The translations under genes and the position numbers were made by a program. Source: a bacterium (GTDB lineage: Bacteria > Myxococcota_A > UBA9160 > SZUA-336). From it: DNA of 49,032 nucleotides. Location: contig JAAELY010000234.1 in NCBI GenBank assembly GCA_024226335.1, forward strand, positions 1 to 49,032, written 5' to 3'. Shown here piece after piece: positions 15,862 through 23,933 of the stretch; position 1 is the first letter of the stretch, and each line of letters begins with the position of its first letter. The notes beneath the pieces were generated by a model that saw only the letters and a list, made by a program, of their open reading frames with translations, was not told where the DNA came from and did no database searches.

Positions 15862-16883
15862 GCGCGACTCGTGGTTGTCGGGAGTACGCTGGGTCGAATC
15901 AGCTCGTAACCGGCATCTCGATAGGCGCGTTCGATCGCCGGAAGTTCGCTGGCATCTCCCGGCACACCGATCACTGAACCTCCTGAACCACAGAACTTGA
16001 CGGCGGATCCCTGAGAGCGGCCGATCGCGACGAGTTGCTGATCGCGATCCGTCAGCTTCCAGATCGTCGCGCGCATGTCGAAATTCCGGTCCACGCATTG
16101 GCGGAACCCGGCCAGATCGCGTTTCTGCAGGCAATCGATTCCTTCGTCCACGAGTTCTCGGAACCTTCGCATGGCCTCGAGCACTTGCGGGTCGCCCGAA
16201 GTCCAGCGACTGCGCACGTCCGAGTGCACGCGACCGGAGACCTCTCCGCCGCGTGGATCCCAGGCGATGTACATCACCGGCAGTAGCTTCGGGTCGAGCC
16301 GGGCGTAGGAAGCCGGCGTTCGGGGAGGCGCGAAGTCCATGTGCAAGACGTCCTCGTAGGCCTGGGCTACACGATCCATGGGGCCCGCCGCGATGCCCAG
16401 GTCATCGACCTCGGCGGCGAGCGCGAGTTCCGCGAGTTCATGGGCTTCGGCGCCGACATCGAACCACTCGAGCAACGCGCGCAATGCGGCGATCACGATG
16501 GCACTGGAGCCGGCCAACCCGACCTGGCGCGGAATACTGGTCTCGTAACGCATGCGGAAACGCAGGCGCGGGTCGTCTTCGCCAAGCCGCTCGAGTTCGG
16601 GCCAGTGAATCGCGAAGCGTCGGATTGCCGCGCGCAAAAGTCGTACGCCGCCATCGCAGCCACGCAACGCCAGGCCTCGGCTCAGGGCCTGCACGCTGGG
16701 CGCGTCAAACTCGTCGTCGGGACCCGGAACGATTTCGAAGCGGCCGGCCGTCTCGAGTGTGACTCTGGCGGCGAAATCGGACGTGCAAAAGGCGATCGCC
16801 TGGCCCTCGTATCCATCCGAGGGATTGCCCAGAAGCCCCACCCGCGCATGCGCCTTGCCGGTCGTCGTCTTCATGCTCGCCAA
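15858..16883 (-). CDS. GHMP kinase, glucuronokinase-like
   Basis: A 341-residue GHMP-superfamily kinase. The N-terminus ARVGLLGNPSDGYEG and the ATP-binding motif PRQVGLAGSSAIV at 118-130 closely resemble plant glucuronokinases as I remember them. Further matches are DRVAQAYEDVLHMDF and the C-terminal KFCGSGGSV. The inferred reaction is phosphorylation of a uronate or related sugar at C1, feeding the coupled nucleotidyltransferase. The TTG at 16883 has AGGAG eight bases upstream; the ATG at 16874 is an alternative. Galactokinase, mevalonate kinase or heptose kinase specificity is less likely on motif grounds but not excluded. Confidence 0.8.
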   Translation of the reverse strand: MASMKTTTGKAHARVGLLGNPSDGYEGQAIAFCTSDFAARVTLETAGRFEIVPGPDDEFDAPSVQALSRGLALRGCDGGVRLLRAAIRRFAIHWPELERLGEDDPRLRFRMRYETSIPRQVGLAGSSAIVIAALRALLEWFDVGAEAHELAELALAAEVDDLGIAAGPMDRVAQAYEDVLHMDFAPPRTPASYARLDPKLLPVMYIAWDPRGGEVSGRVHSDVRSRWTSGDPQVLEAMRRFRELVDEGIDCLQKRDLAGFRQCVDRNFDMRATIWKLTDRDQQLVAIGRSQGSAVKFCGSGGSVIGVPGDASELPAIERAYRDAGYELIRPSVLPTTTSRA

Positions 16884-16928
16884 GAATGTGGCTCCTGGTA
16901 GTCCGGGTCGTTTGTGGGGTTTGTCGTG

Positions 16929-18926
16929 CTAGGGCGTCACGATATTGAAGCTCGGGTTTGGCTGATCCAGCAGACGGAAGAACGACAACAATGCGATGCG
17001 ACTGCCGTCGATGTCCAGATCGTCGGAGAAGATGGCTTCGCGCAGGCCGATCGTGCGCAGCACCAGACGCAAGAAGAAATCGTGTGTCAGCTTCACGGTT
17101 GCATCCGCATCGGGGTCGGCCGCGCGCTTCTGATGATGTAGCACGGAGTTCTCCAGCCACAGCACGTGTGTCTCTCCGAGATCGCTGAAGATGAAGTTCA
17201 GTTTCGTCGCGTTATCGGCGGCTCTCGGACCATCTAGACGGGCCGCCATCGATTCGAAAAAGCGCTCCAGTGGAACCTGTTGCAGCAGGTCGATCGCCCC
17301 CGCCAGATCCACACCGCCGTCGGTTACGCCGTGGCGTAGTTCGTGCGCTCCGGTCAGATACACGTCACGCCAGGGCCCCGACTCGGCCCGATAGCCGAGT
17401 TGGTCGTAGCTCTGGGCCAGGAGTTCGCGCGCTTCTACATCGTTGGGCTCGGCGAATACGAGATGGTTGAGCATCATCGCGACCCAGCGGTACTCGCCGC
17501 GATCAAAAGCCTCTTTGGCCTTGCGTCGCACTTCAGCCGCGCCGCCCATGCTCTCGACGTAACGGACACCTGCATCTGCTGGCGGAAGTGGGTCCAGATT
17601 CACCGGATTGCCGTCGTACCAGCCGAAGTAGCCCTGATACACCGCCTTGGAGTTGTGGCGCACTGTTCCGTAGTAGCCTCGATTGGCGAAGCTGAGAGCC
17701 AGCGAGTCCGGCAGTTCGAGTTCTTCTGCGATCTCGCGTGGCGTCGCTCCTGAGCTGGCCAGGCGCACGGTCTGATCGTGGATGTACTTGTACGTGTCGC
17801 GTTGCTTCTTCAGGTAGTCGAGTACCTGGGAATTTCCCCAGGTAGGCCAGTGGTGACTTGCGAACACGACTTCGACGTCCCCGAACAGATCGATTGACTG
17901 CTGGATCGCGCCGCTCCAGCGCAAGGCGTCGCGTACCTTGGCACCGCGCAAGGTGTAGAGATTGTGCATGACGTGCGAAACGACTTCGGCGCCGCAAAAC
18001 GCCTTGCGATCGGGCAGGTAGAACATGAGTTCGGACGGTGCTTCGGACTCCGGCGCGTACTGAAAGACGAACTCCAGTCCGTCGACTTCGATCGGCTGGG
18101 GAGTCCGGTCGACGATGATTGTGGGTGCCATGATTCCGATGCCGCCGCGGGCAGGTGCCTTGCCGAGCCCTGAATCGACGTGTCCACGCGGCGTCCGGGC
18201 CAACGGCATACCGAACATATAGGTGGCGCGACGCGACATCGGCACACCCGCGAGCACGTTCTCGCTGGTGGCTTCGTGCATGAATCCGTCGGGTGCGATG
18301 ATCGCTACGCCTTCGGCGTCCTTGGGATCGGCGAATAGACCTGCGATGCCGCCGAAGTGGTCGATGTGGCTGTGGGTGATGATCACGGCCGAAACTCTGC
18401 GTTTCCCGAGGTGCTGGTTTGCGAGAGCCAACGCCGCGCTCGCTGTTTCGGATGCGGTCAGCGGGTCTACCACGATCCAGCCGGACTTGCCCTCGATCAG
18501 ACTCATATTGGACAGGTCATAACCGCGCACCTGGTAGACGCCGTCCACCACTTCGAAGAGTCCGTGGATCAAATTGAGTTGCGCTTGCCGCCACAGGCTC
18601 GGGTGCACGCTGGCGGGAGCCTCGTCCTTCAGGAAATCGTACGCGGCGGTATCCCAGAGAGTGCGCTCGCTGGATCTGTAGACCCGTGCGTCCTTCTCGG
18701 CGGCGACCAGCCCGCGCCTAGCGTTTTCGAAATCCCGTTGATCCGAGATCGGCAATTGCTTGCCGATCTCGGCGTTTGCTCGCACGGTGTACTTGGTCGG
18801 GGCGCTATGCCCTTGGGCATCGGCATCGGGAGACCAGGGCGCGGCCGGCGGCTTCGGTTCCTCGGCGGTGCAGCCGCTGAGAATGAAGACTGCGCAGAGC
18901 AGGAAGCGGATGCACGGGTGGGTCAT
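16929..18926 (-). CDS. Alkylsulfatase-like MBL-fold lipoprotein (SdsA1 type)
   Basis: A 665-residue metallo-beta-lactamase-fold protein of SdsA1 length. Residues 1-19 form a lipoprotein signal (ILSGC, Cys19). The zinc motif THSHIDH is at residues 184-190. Further landmarks are MSLIEGKSGWIVVDPLT before it, CGAEVVSHVMHNLYTLRGA in the middle, and FASHHWPTWG later. The C-terminal half holds the helical dimerisation region and the SCP2-like domain expected in alkylsulfatases. It probably cleaves primary alkyl sulfates outside the inner membrane, releasing sulfate and a fatty alcohol. ATG 18926 has AGGAGA upstream. It stands alone, 46 bases upstream of the kinase start. Confidence 0.9.
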   Translation of the reverse strand: MTHPCIRFLLCAVFILSGCTAEEPKPPAAPWSPDADAQGHSAPTKYTVRANAEIGKQLPISDQRDFENARRGLVAAEKDARVYRSSERTLWDTAAYDFLKDEAPASVHPSLWRQAQLNLIHGLFEVVDGVYQVRGYDLSNMSLIEGKSGWIVVDPLTASETASAALALANQHLGKRRVSAVIITHSHIDHFGGIAGLFADPKDAEGVAIIAPDGFMHEATSENVLAGVPMSRRATYMFGMPLARTPRGHVDSGLGKAPARGGIGIMAPTIIVDRTPQPIEVDGLEFVFQYAPESEAPSELMFYLPDRKAFCGAEVVSHVMHNLYTLRGAKVRDALRWSGAIQQSIDLFGDVEVVFASHHWPTWGNSQVLDYLKKQRDTYKYIHDQTVRLASSGATPREIAEELELPDSLALSFANRGYYGTVRHNSKAVYQGYFGWYDGNPVNLDPLPPADAGVRYVESMGGAAEVRRKAKEAFDRGEYRWVAMMLNHLVFAEPNDVEARELLAQSYDQLGYRAESGPWRDVYLTGAHELRHGVTDGGVDLAGAIDLLQQVPLERFFESMAARLDGPRAADNATKLNFIFSDLGETHVLWLENSVLHHQKRAADPDADATVKLTHDFFLRLVLRTIGLREAIFSDDLDIDGSRIALLSFFRLLDQPNPSFNIVTP

Positions 18927-19110
18927 AGGAGTCTCCTGGATGGCGAATGGCCTGCCATTCTAGGAGATGCGGACTCCTGGGTGGGCGGGAGCGTCAAGCG
19001 TCCTGATTTTCGTGACTAAATGCAACATCCTGTCGTTCTCCTCGGGGCTTCCACGTGCGAGGTCCTGAACGCGTGGTAAAATCGCCGTGCAATCGCTGAG
19101 GAAGGCCGGG

Positions 19111-19386
19111 ATGGCACAGGACGACACAGATAATCCCCCGGAGCCAGACGTCGCAAACCTCGAGGACTACCAGAGGGTCGGGGATCCGCAGGGCCAGGTT
19201 CTCCAGGGGAAACTGGCGAGGCTCGAGGATTGGGCCATCGAAATGCTCTATTCCTTCATCGAACGAGACGGCACCCAGAGACGTTTCTGGGTCAAGATCC
19301 TGCTGGTCATGTTCATCATGAACGCGGGCCCGGCGATTCTGATTGCACTTTTCTTTTTCGGTCGGGATCTCGGCTATTTCGAGTGA
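19111..19386 (+). CDS. Small single-pass membrane protein, unknown function
   Basis: A 91-residue protein starting at ATG 19111, with AGGAAGG upstream. The first 60 residues are acidic and soluble (DDTDNPPEPDVANLEDYQ). One hydrophobic span near the C-terminus (ILLVMFIMNAGPAILIALFF) is followed by a short GRDLGYFE tail. I know no family. The gene is upstream of and parallel to the 601-residue protein gene with a 129-base gap; whether they are co-transcribed is unclear. Confidence 0.65.
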   Translation: MAQDDTDNPPEPDVANLEDYQRVGDPQGQVLQGKLARLEDWAIEMLYSFIERDGTQRRFWVKILLVMFIMNAGPAILIALFFFGRDLGYFE

Positions 19387-19515
19387 TCGGGTTCTCCTGA
19401 CTCCGCCACTTTCGAGCTGAAACCCCTGTCAGGATTGGACTTCGCTCATGAGCGAGGTCATAGTCCGACACGCATGGAGACGGGAACTGACAGGTCCAGA
19501 GGGGGACTCGAGCGT

Positions 19516-21321
19516 ATGGATATCCGACGGGAACTCGACGAGGCCAGCGAGCGGACCGGGCACAGTCTGCATGTGCCCATCATGGGAACCGGATTCACGA
19601 TCGACTCGCCGCTTCGCGTTGCGCGTTATGGCATCTCATCGGTCATCTCACTGGTCGACGACGGACTCATCGAGAAGATGCGCCGCTATCACAGCGAGCA
19701 AAGTGGTGAGTTCTACCAGGAGATCGGTCACAAGGATCAGGATCGGCGCGCCCGTCGGATCACAGCCTATCTCGATCTTCTGGACTTATTGATCCAACGC
19801 CAGGTCGAGGCGCTGCAGGCCAGTGCATTCGAGCCTGGCAGCGAGATCACGCGCTATTACGAGCTTCTTCCGGAGGGACCGCTCAAGAAGGCGTACCGCG
19901 GAACGCTCGAGCTGGCCGACGGTCCCGAGAAGCACGAGTTGCAGGACGAGCTGCGCCGCAGGGTCGTACCCGGAACGATCGACGTCAACATCATGACGAA
20001 GGTCGATCGCAGCGTGGCCCCCGATGGGACTGAATACGGCCCGGACTCGAGTGACGCGCTGGCCGCTGCACGAGGCTATGCCAACAGCGGGGTGAGTTCT
20101 TCGCTCGTGCTGTCGGCGGGAATGAATCCGCGCCTTTTCAGTTATCTCGCGAGCCATGAGGGTTTTGCGCCAAACGAAGAAGGCGAACTCGAAAAGCAGA
20201 TCGTGATCAAGGTCAGCGACTATCGCTCGGCCCTGGTGCAGGGCAAGGTGCTGGCCAAGAAGGGCATCTGGGTTTCCGAGTTCCGTATCGAATCCGGTCT
20301 GAACTGCGGTGGACACGCGTTTCCGACGAAGGGGGTTCTGCTCGGGCCGATTCTGGAGGAATTCAAGGCCCAGCGCGGGGCGTTGCAGGAAACACTGCAC
20401 AAGCTCTATTGCGCCGCGCTCGAAGCCGCTGGGCGAGAGATTCCCGCAGCGCCGCGCGAGGTGCGCGTTACGGTGCAGGGAGGCATCGGTACGGCCGCGG
20501 AGCACGCGTTGATGCTGGATCACTTTGGCGCGAACTCGGTCGGCTGGGGATCGCCTTTCCTTTTGGTCCCCGAGGTCACCAACCTCGACGATGAACATCT
20601 GGAACTACTGTGCAACGCCAGCGATAGCGATGTCTTCCTGTCCGAGGCGTCTCCGCTTTCGATCCGGTTCTGGAACCTGCGTACTTCGGCGAGCGAGCGG
20701 GCGCGGCGCGAGCGCATCGCGGCCGGACGACCGGGTAGTGCCTGCCCGAACGGCTACGTCGCCACGACCACGGAGTTCCGCGACGTGCCGGAGTGTCTGT
20801 CTTCGCGCGCTTTTCAGAAGCCGAAGCTACTGGCGCTGGAGAAGCAGGACCTGAGCGATGCTGCTCGAGAACGCGAGATCGAGAAGTTGCTGGCCAAGTC
20901 GTGTATCTGTTGTGATCTGGCCGGTGCCGCGACGAGCAAGCTCGGAATTGATTCCGATGCCAAGACGGCGATCTGCCCGGGTCCGAGTATTCGCGACTAT
21001 TCTCGCGTGGCCACGTTGGAGGAAATGCTCCGGCACATCTACGGCGAAGCCTCGCTCAGTACCAGCCCCGACCGGCAGCACGTCTTCAACTGCGAGCTCG
21101 GTCTCTACCGGGACTATCTGCGCGAAGAGTGCGAGCGGGCGGGGCAGGGCGTGTCTGAACTCAAGCCGAAGTACCTGCAGGAGTTTCACGCAAATCTACT
21201 CGAGGGCATTCGCTACTACCGGGATTTTTCCGACACGCTTCCCTCGAATGAGCGCACCGCCTTCCGCACTGACCTGGACGAACTCACGGCCGACGTCGAA
21301 GCGATCGCATTACCCGCCTAG
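19516..21321 (+). CDS. Uncharacterised protein with nitronate-monooxygenase-like motifs
   Basis: A 601-residue protein I cannot assign by name. The opening VPIMGTGFTIDSPLRVARYG recalls the start of FMN-dependent nitronate monooxygenase/FabK/PfaD TIM barrels. GLNCGGHAF at 261-269 resembles their GGH active-site segment, and QGGIGTAAEH at 321-330 followed by VGWGSPFL resembles their phosphate-binding GGI. Between these lie long inserts with no match. The C-terminal part is Cys-rich (C410, C427, CICC at 463-466, C487) and could hold an Fe-S cluster or disulfides. I start at ATG 19516, preceded by GAGGGGG; ATG 19474 and TTG 19435 are in frame upstream. A soluble flavoenzyme is the best inference. 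Confidence 0.72.
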   Translation: MDIRRELDEASERTGHSLHVPIMGTGFTIDSPLRVARYGISSVISLVDDGLIEKMRRYHSEQSGEFYQEIGHKDQDRRARRITAYLDLLDLLIQRQVEALQASAFEPGSEITRYYELLPEGPLKKAYRGTLELADGPEKHELQDELRRRVVPGTIDVNIMTKVDRSVAPDGTEYGPDSSDALAAARGYANSGVSSSLVLSAGMNPRLFSYLASHEGFAPNEEGELEKQIVIKVSDYRSALVQGKVLAKKGIWVSEFRIESGLNCGGHAFPTKGVLLGPILEEFKAQRGALQETLHKLYCAALEAAGREIPAAPREVRVTVQGGIGTAAEHALMLDHFGANSVGWGSPFLLVPEVTNLDDEHLELLCNASDSDVFLSEASPLSIRFWNLRTSASERARRERIAAGRPGSACPNGYVATTTEFRDVPECLSSRAFQKPKLLALEKQDLSDAAREREIEKLLAKSCICCDLAGAATSKLGIDSDAKTAICPGPSIRDYSRVATLEEMLRHIYGEASLSTSPDRQHVFNCELGLYRDYLREECERAGQGVSELKPKYLQEFHANLLEGIRYYRDFSDTLPSNERTAFRTDLDELTADVEAIALPA

Positions 21322-21376
21322 CCTGTATTTGCTGCGACGGTGTCGCGTCGCTACATGTCCTGGTGAGAAACGCGCG

Positions 21377-22570
21377 CTAGGCTGCGGCCTGTCGAGCTCC
21401 CACGAGGGACTTTACGGCCGCGGCGATGCCGTCCACGCTGAGCGGGTACATCGGGAAGACATCTTCGACGACGCGGCAGGTGCGACTGCTCTGCCAGGTC
21501 GATCGGGGGTCCGGGTTCAGCCAGACCTTGCGCAGGAAGTGATTGTCGATGCGCCGCAGCCAGTCGATTCCCGGGGTATCCGACTCCAGTCGCGGGTTGA
21601 TATTGCCCCGTCTCGAAAGCAGCTCCGAGGGGTGCATGGCCGCGTCACCGACGATGACGACCTTCCAGCGCTCGTCGTAACGTCGGAAGAGATCGCCGGT
21701 CGGGATCGAATCCCGGAGCAGGAGACTCGCATTCGTGCACACCTGTTCGTAGATGCAGTTGTGAAAATAGTAGGAACGAAACTCGCGCAGTCCGCGCTCT
21801 TCGTATAGCGCGGTCAGCAGGCGACTCATCGGTTCGTAGTAGGGATCCATGGTTCCCCCTACATCCATGAGCAGCAATAGGCGCACATTGTTCCTGCGCT
21901 CCGGGCGGAAGACCAGTTCGATCTCGCCCGCGTTCTTGCAGGTCTCTTCGATGGATTCGTCGAGATCGAGTTCGTCCTCGGGGCCGACTCGGGTCAATTG
22001 ACGCAGGCGTTTCAGTGCCAGCTTCGTGCTGCGCAGGTCGAGGGTCGAGTCGGTGCGATAGTCCTGGAACTTGCGGTCTTCCGCGATCTTCATCGCGGAG
22101 CGATTGCGACTCTCACCGCCCACGCGAATCCCAGTGGGATGTTCTCCGCCGTGCCCGTAGGGTGAACGGCCGCCCGTCCCGACCCACTTGCCACCGCCAT
22201 CGTGGCGCTCGTCCTGCTCCGCCAGGGTCTCCAGGAAGCGCCGCATCAATTCATCGCTCGTCAGGTGCTCGAGCATCTCGCGCTGCTCATCGGTGAGTTC
22301 TTTGAAGTTCTTCGGATCCCGCAGCCATTCCAGGACTTCGTCTTCGATTGAAAGCTCGCCTTCGACTCCCTTGTAGACCCGCGCGAAGACGCGGTCGAAG
22401 GCGTCGTAGTAGGTCTCGCTCTTGATCAGGCAGGCGCGCGCCAGATTGTAGAAGCGCAGCAGATCGGAGCCGTGTAGCCCCTGGGCGATCGCGTCCATGA
22501 GCATTTTCCATTCCTGCAGACCGACCGGGACACCTTCGTCCCGCAGTCCGTAGAAGAGATCAAGGAACAT
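21377..22570 (-). CDS. VWA domain protein, CoxE-like
   Basis: A 397-residue protein of the VWA/CoxE group that works with MoxR ATPases. The helical N-terminal half is followed by a VWA domain from about residue 215. Its MIDAS is degenerate: LLLMDVGGTMDPYYE at 232-246 has Gly-Gly-Thr where DxSxS is usual, so metal binding may be weak or lost. It is probably a scaffold or adaptor that helps MoxR insert cofactors into or remodel a client. ATG 22570 has GAGG upstream. It lies 61 bases downstream of moxR in the same operon. No CO dehydrogenase gene is nearby, so the client is unknown. Confidence 0.87.
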   Translation of the reverse strand: MFLDLFYGLRDEGVPVGLQEWKMLMDAIAQGLHGSDLLRFYNLARACLIKSETYYDAFDRVFARVYKGVEGELSIEDEVLEWLRDPKNFKELTDEQREMLEHLTSDELMRRFLETLAEQDERHDGGGKWVGTGGRSPYGHGGEHPTGIRVGGESRNRSAMKIAEDRKFQDYRTDSTLDLRSTKLALKRLRQLTRVGPEDELDLDESIEETCKNAGEIELVFRPERRNNVRLLLLMDVGGTMDPYYEPMSRLLTALYEERGLREFRSYYFHNCIYEQVCTNASLLLRDSIPTGDLFRRYDERWKVVIVGDAAMHPSELLSRRGNINPRLESDTPGIDWLRRIDNHFLRKVWLNPDPRSTWQSSRTCRVVEDVFPMYPLSVDGIAAAVKSLVGARQAAA

Positions 22571-22631
22571 GCTCTGCCTCCGTGGTTTCGGGCTTCTCTG
22601 CCCGATCGCTCAGTCCTACTCGTTGCACAGT

Positions 22632-23513
22632 CTACTGGTTGTACTTGGGGCCTAGTTCACTCCAGTCTTTGGGCAACACGCCGCCGCGGGAGTTGAACTC
22701 CGTCAGAGCCTCGGTGTCCTGCTCGTTCTTGAGCAAGGATCCCAGGAAGGGGATCTGCTGCCGGACCTGCTCGACCGAGATTCCAGAGCGCAGCAAAGCC
22801 GAGATCCAGTCGATCAGTTCAGAGGTCGAGGGTCTCTTGCGCAGATCGGAGATCTCGCGAAGCCAGTAGAACTTGATCAGGACCTGATCGAGCAGGGTGA
22901 CGTCGAGATTCGGATGGTGGACATCGATGATCTTCTTCATGAGATCTCTCTCGGGGAAATCGATGAAGTGAAACACGCAGCGTCTCAGGAAGGCATCCGG
23001 CAGCTCTTTTTCGTTATTCGACGTGATGATCACGACAGGGCGCTGGCTGGCCTTGATCTCGTCTCCGGTCTCCATGACGGTGAAGCGCATCTCATCGAGT
23101 TCCAGCAGGATGTCATTGGGGAACTCGAGGTCGGCCTTGTCGATCTCATCGATCAAAAGGACATGGCGGTCTTCCGATTTGAAAACTCGTCCGAGCGGTC
23201 CCAGCTTGATGTAGGAACGGATGTCCGAAACCGTGCCGTCTCCGAAGCGGGCATCGTTGAGGCGCTGTACCGTGTCGTAGACGTAGAGTCCGTCCGAGGT
23301 CTTCGAGGTGGACTTGATATGCCAGGATTCCATCGGTAGACCGAGTCCCTCGGAGACGTGTCTCGCCAGAAGGGTCTTGCCCGTGCCCGGTTCGCCTTTG
23401 ATTAGCAACGGACGCTCGAGCGCGATCGCGCAGTTCACGGCCTCTACGAGCGGTCCTGAGACCACATATCCCTCGGTGCCTGTGAACTTATTGAAGTCAG
23501 ATTCTTCGGGCAT
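22632..23513 (-). CDS. MoxR family AAA+ ATPase
   Basis: A 293-residue AAA+ ATPase. Walker A is GEPGTGKT at 40-47, Walker B is LLIDEIDKAD at 119-128, and the sensor-1 region is VVIITSNNEKELPDAFLRRC with an Arg finger. MoxR proteins act as chaperones for metalloenzyme maturation or envelope complexes with VWA partners, here the adjacent CoxE-like protein. The ATG at 23513 has AGGAG upstream. Upstream in-frame residues to 23582 are Ser/Arg-rich and unlikely to be translated. Confidence 0.92.
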   Translation of the reverse strand: MPEESDFNKFTGTEGYVVSGPLVEAVNCAIALERPLLIKGEPGTGKTLLARHVSEGLGLPMESWHIKSTSKTSDGLYVYDTVQRLNDARFGDGTVSDIRSYIKLGPLGRVFKSEDRHVLLIDEIDKADLEFPNDILLELDEMRFTVMETGDEIKASQRPVVIITSNNEKELPDAFLRRCVFHFIDFPERDLMKKIIDVHHPNLDVTLLDQVLIKFYWLREISDLRKRPSTSELIDWISALLRSGISVEQVRQQIPFLGSLLKNEQDTEALTEFNSRGGVLPKDWSELGPKYNQ

Positions 23514-23635
23514 CTCTATTCGGCTCCTGGTCAGTGATCTCGCGGGCGACTTCGCGCGCGAGATCGAAGAGTATTCCGACACGCTTTCGCGTCGGGGAAG
23601 TGGATCTCCAGTAGATCCGCTTCGGTCGACCTGCT

Positions 23636-23785
23636 CTACGGGCCCCCTGCCAACTCGACGAAAATCCTGCCGTCGCTGACCGTTACGGGGTAGGTCGGTA
23701 GTTTATCGTTTCCGATGCTGGCCAGCAGCCAGGCCGATTCCGCGCGACTGCCGTCGCTAGCACGGTAGCACGCATCGTGTCTCAT
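23636..23785 (-). CDS. Small ORF, 49 residues, resembling a Rieske/NirD C-terminal tail
   Basis: A short ORF starting at ATG 23785 with a strong GAGGGAG ribosome site six bases upstream. The C-terminal half, LPTYPVTVSDGRIFVEL, resembles the last two beta-strands of Rieske-type or nitrite-reductase small-subunit proteins (LPxYPVxVxDGxVxV). The N-terminal half shows no Cys-x-His cluster motif, so it cannot bind a 2Fe-2S centre. It is the first gene of the minus-strand block leading to moxR, with a 122-base gap holding two small hairpins. It is either a genuine mini-protein or a remnant. Confidence 0.5.
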   Translation of the reverse strand: MRHDACYRASDGSRAESAWLLASIGNDKLPTYPVTVSDGRIFVELAGGP

Positions 23786-23933
23786 AAAATCTCCCTCTTT
23801 CGCAGGACTCTAGCAGGCTGCGACGAGTCTGACCTGAATCCGGAGTTCGAGCTGGCCCGCCGCCCGTCTTCCGGGCCCGAAGGCGCCCGGCGCCAAGCCT
23901 GAAATCTCCCGGCGATCGGCGCAAGATGGCAGG

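Noticed and set aside
15862-16134. N-terminal extension of the nucleotidyltransferase
   Set aside because: It lies wholly inside the kinase gene, is Arg-rich, and the conserved signature begins right after GTG 15861.
21377-23513. Part of a CO dehydrogenase (cox) cluster
   Set aside because: CoxE-like and MoxR proteins alone are not diagnostic, and no coxS, coxM or coxL gene is in the window.
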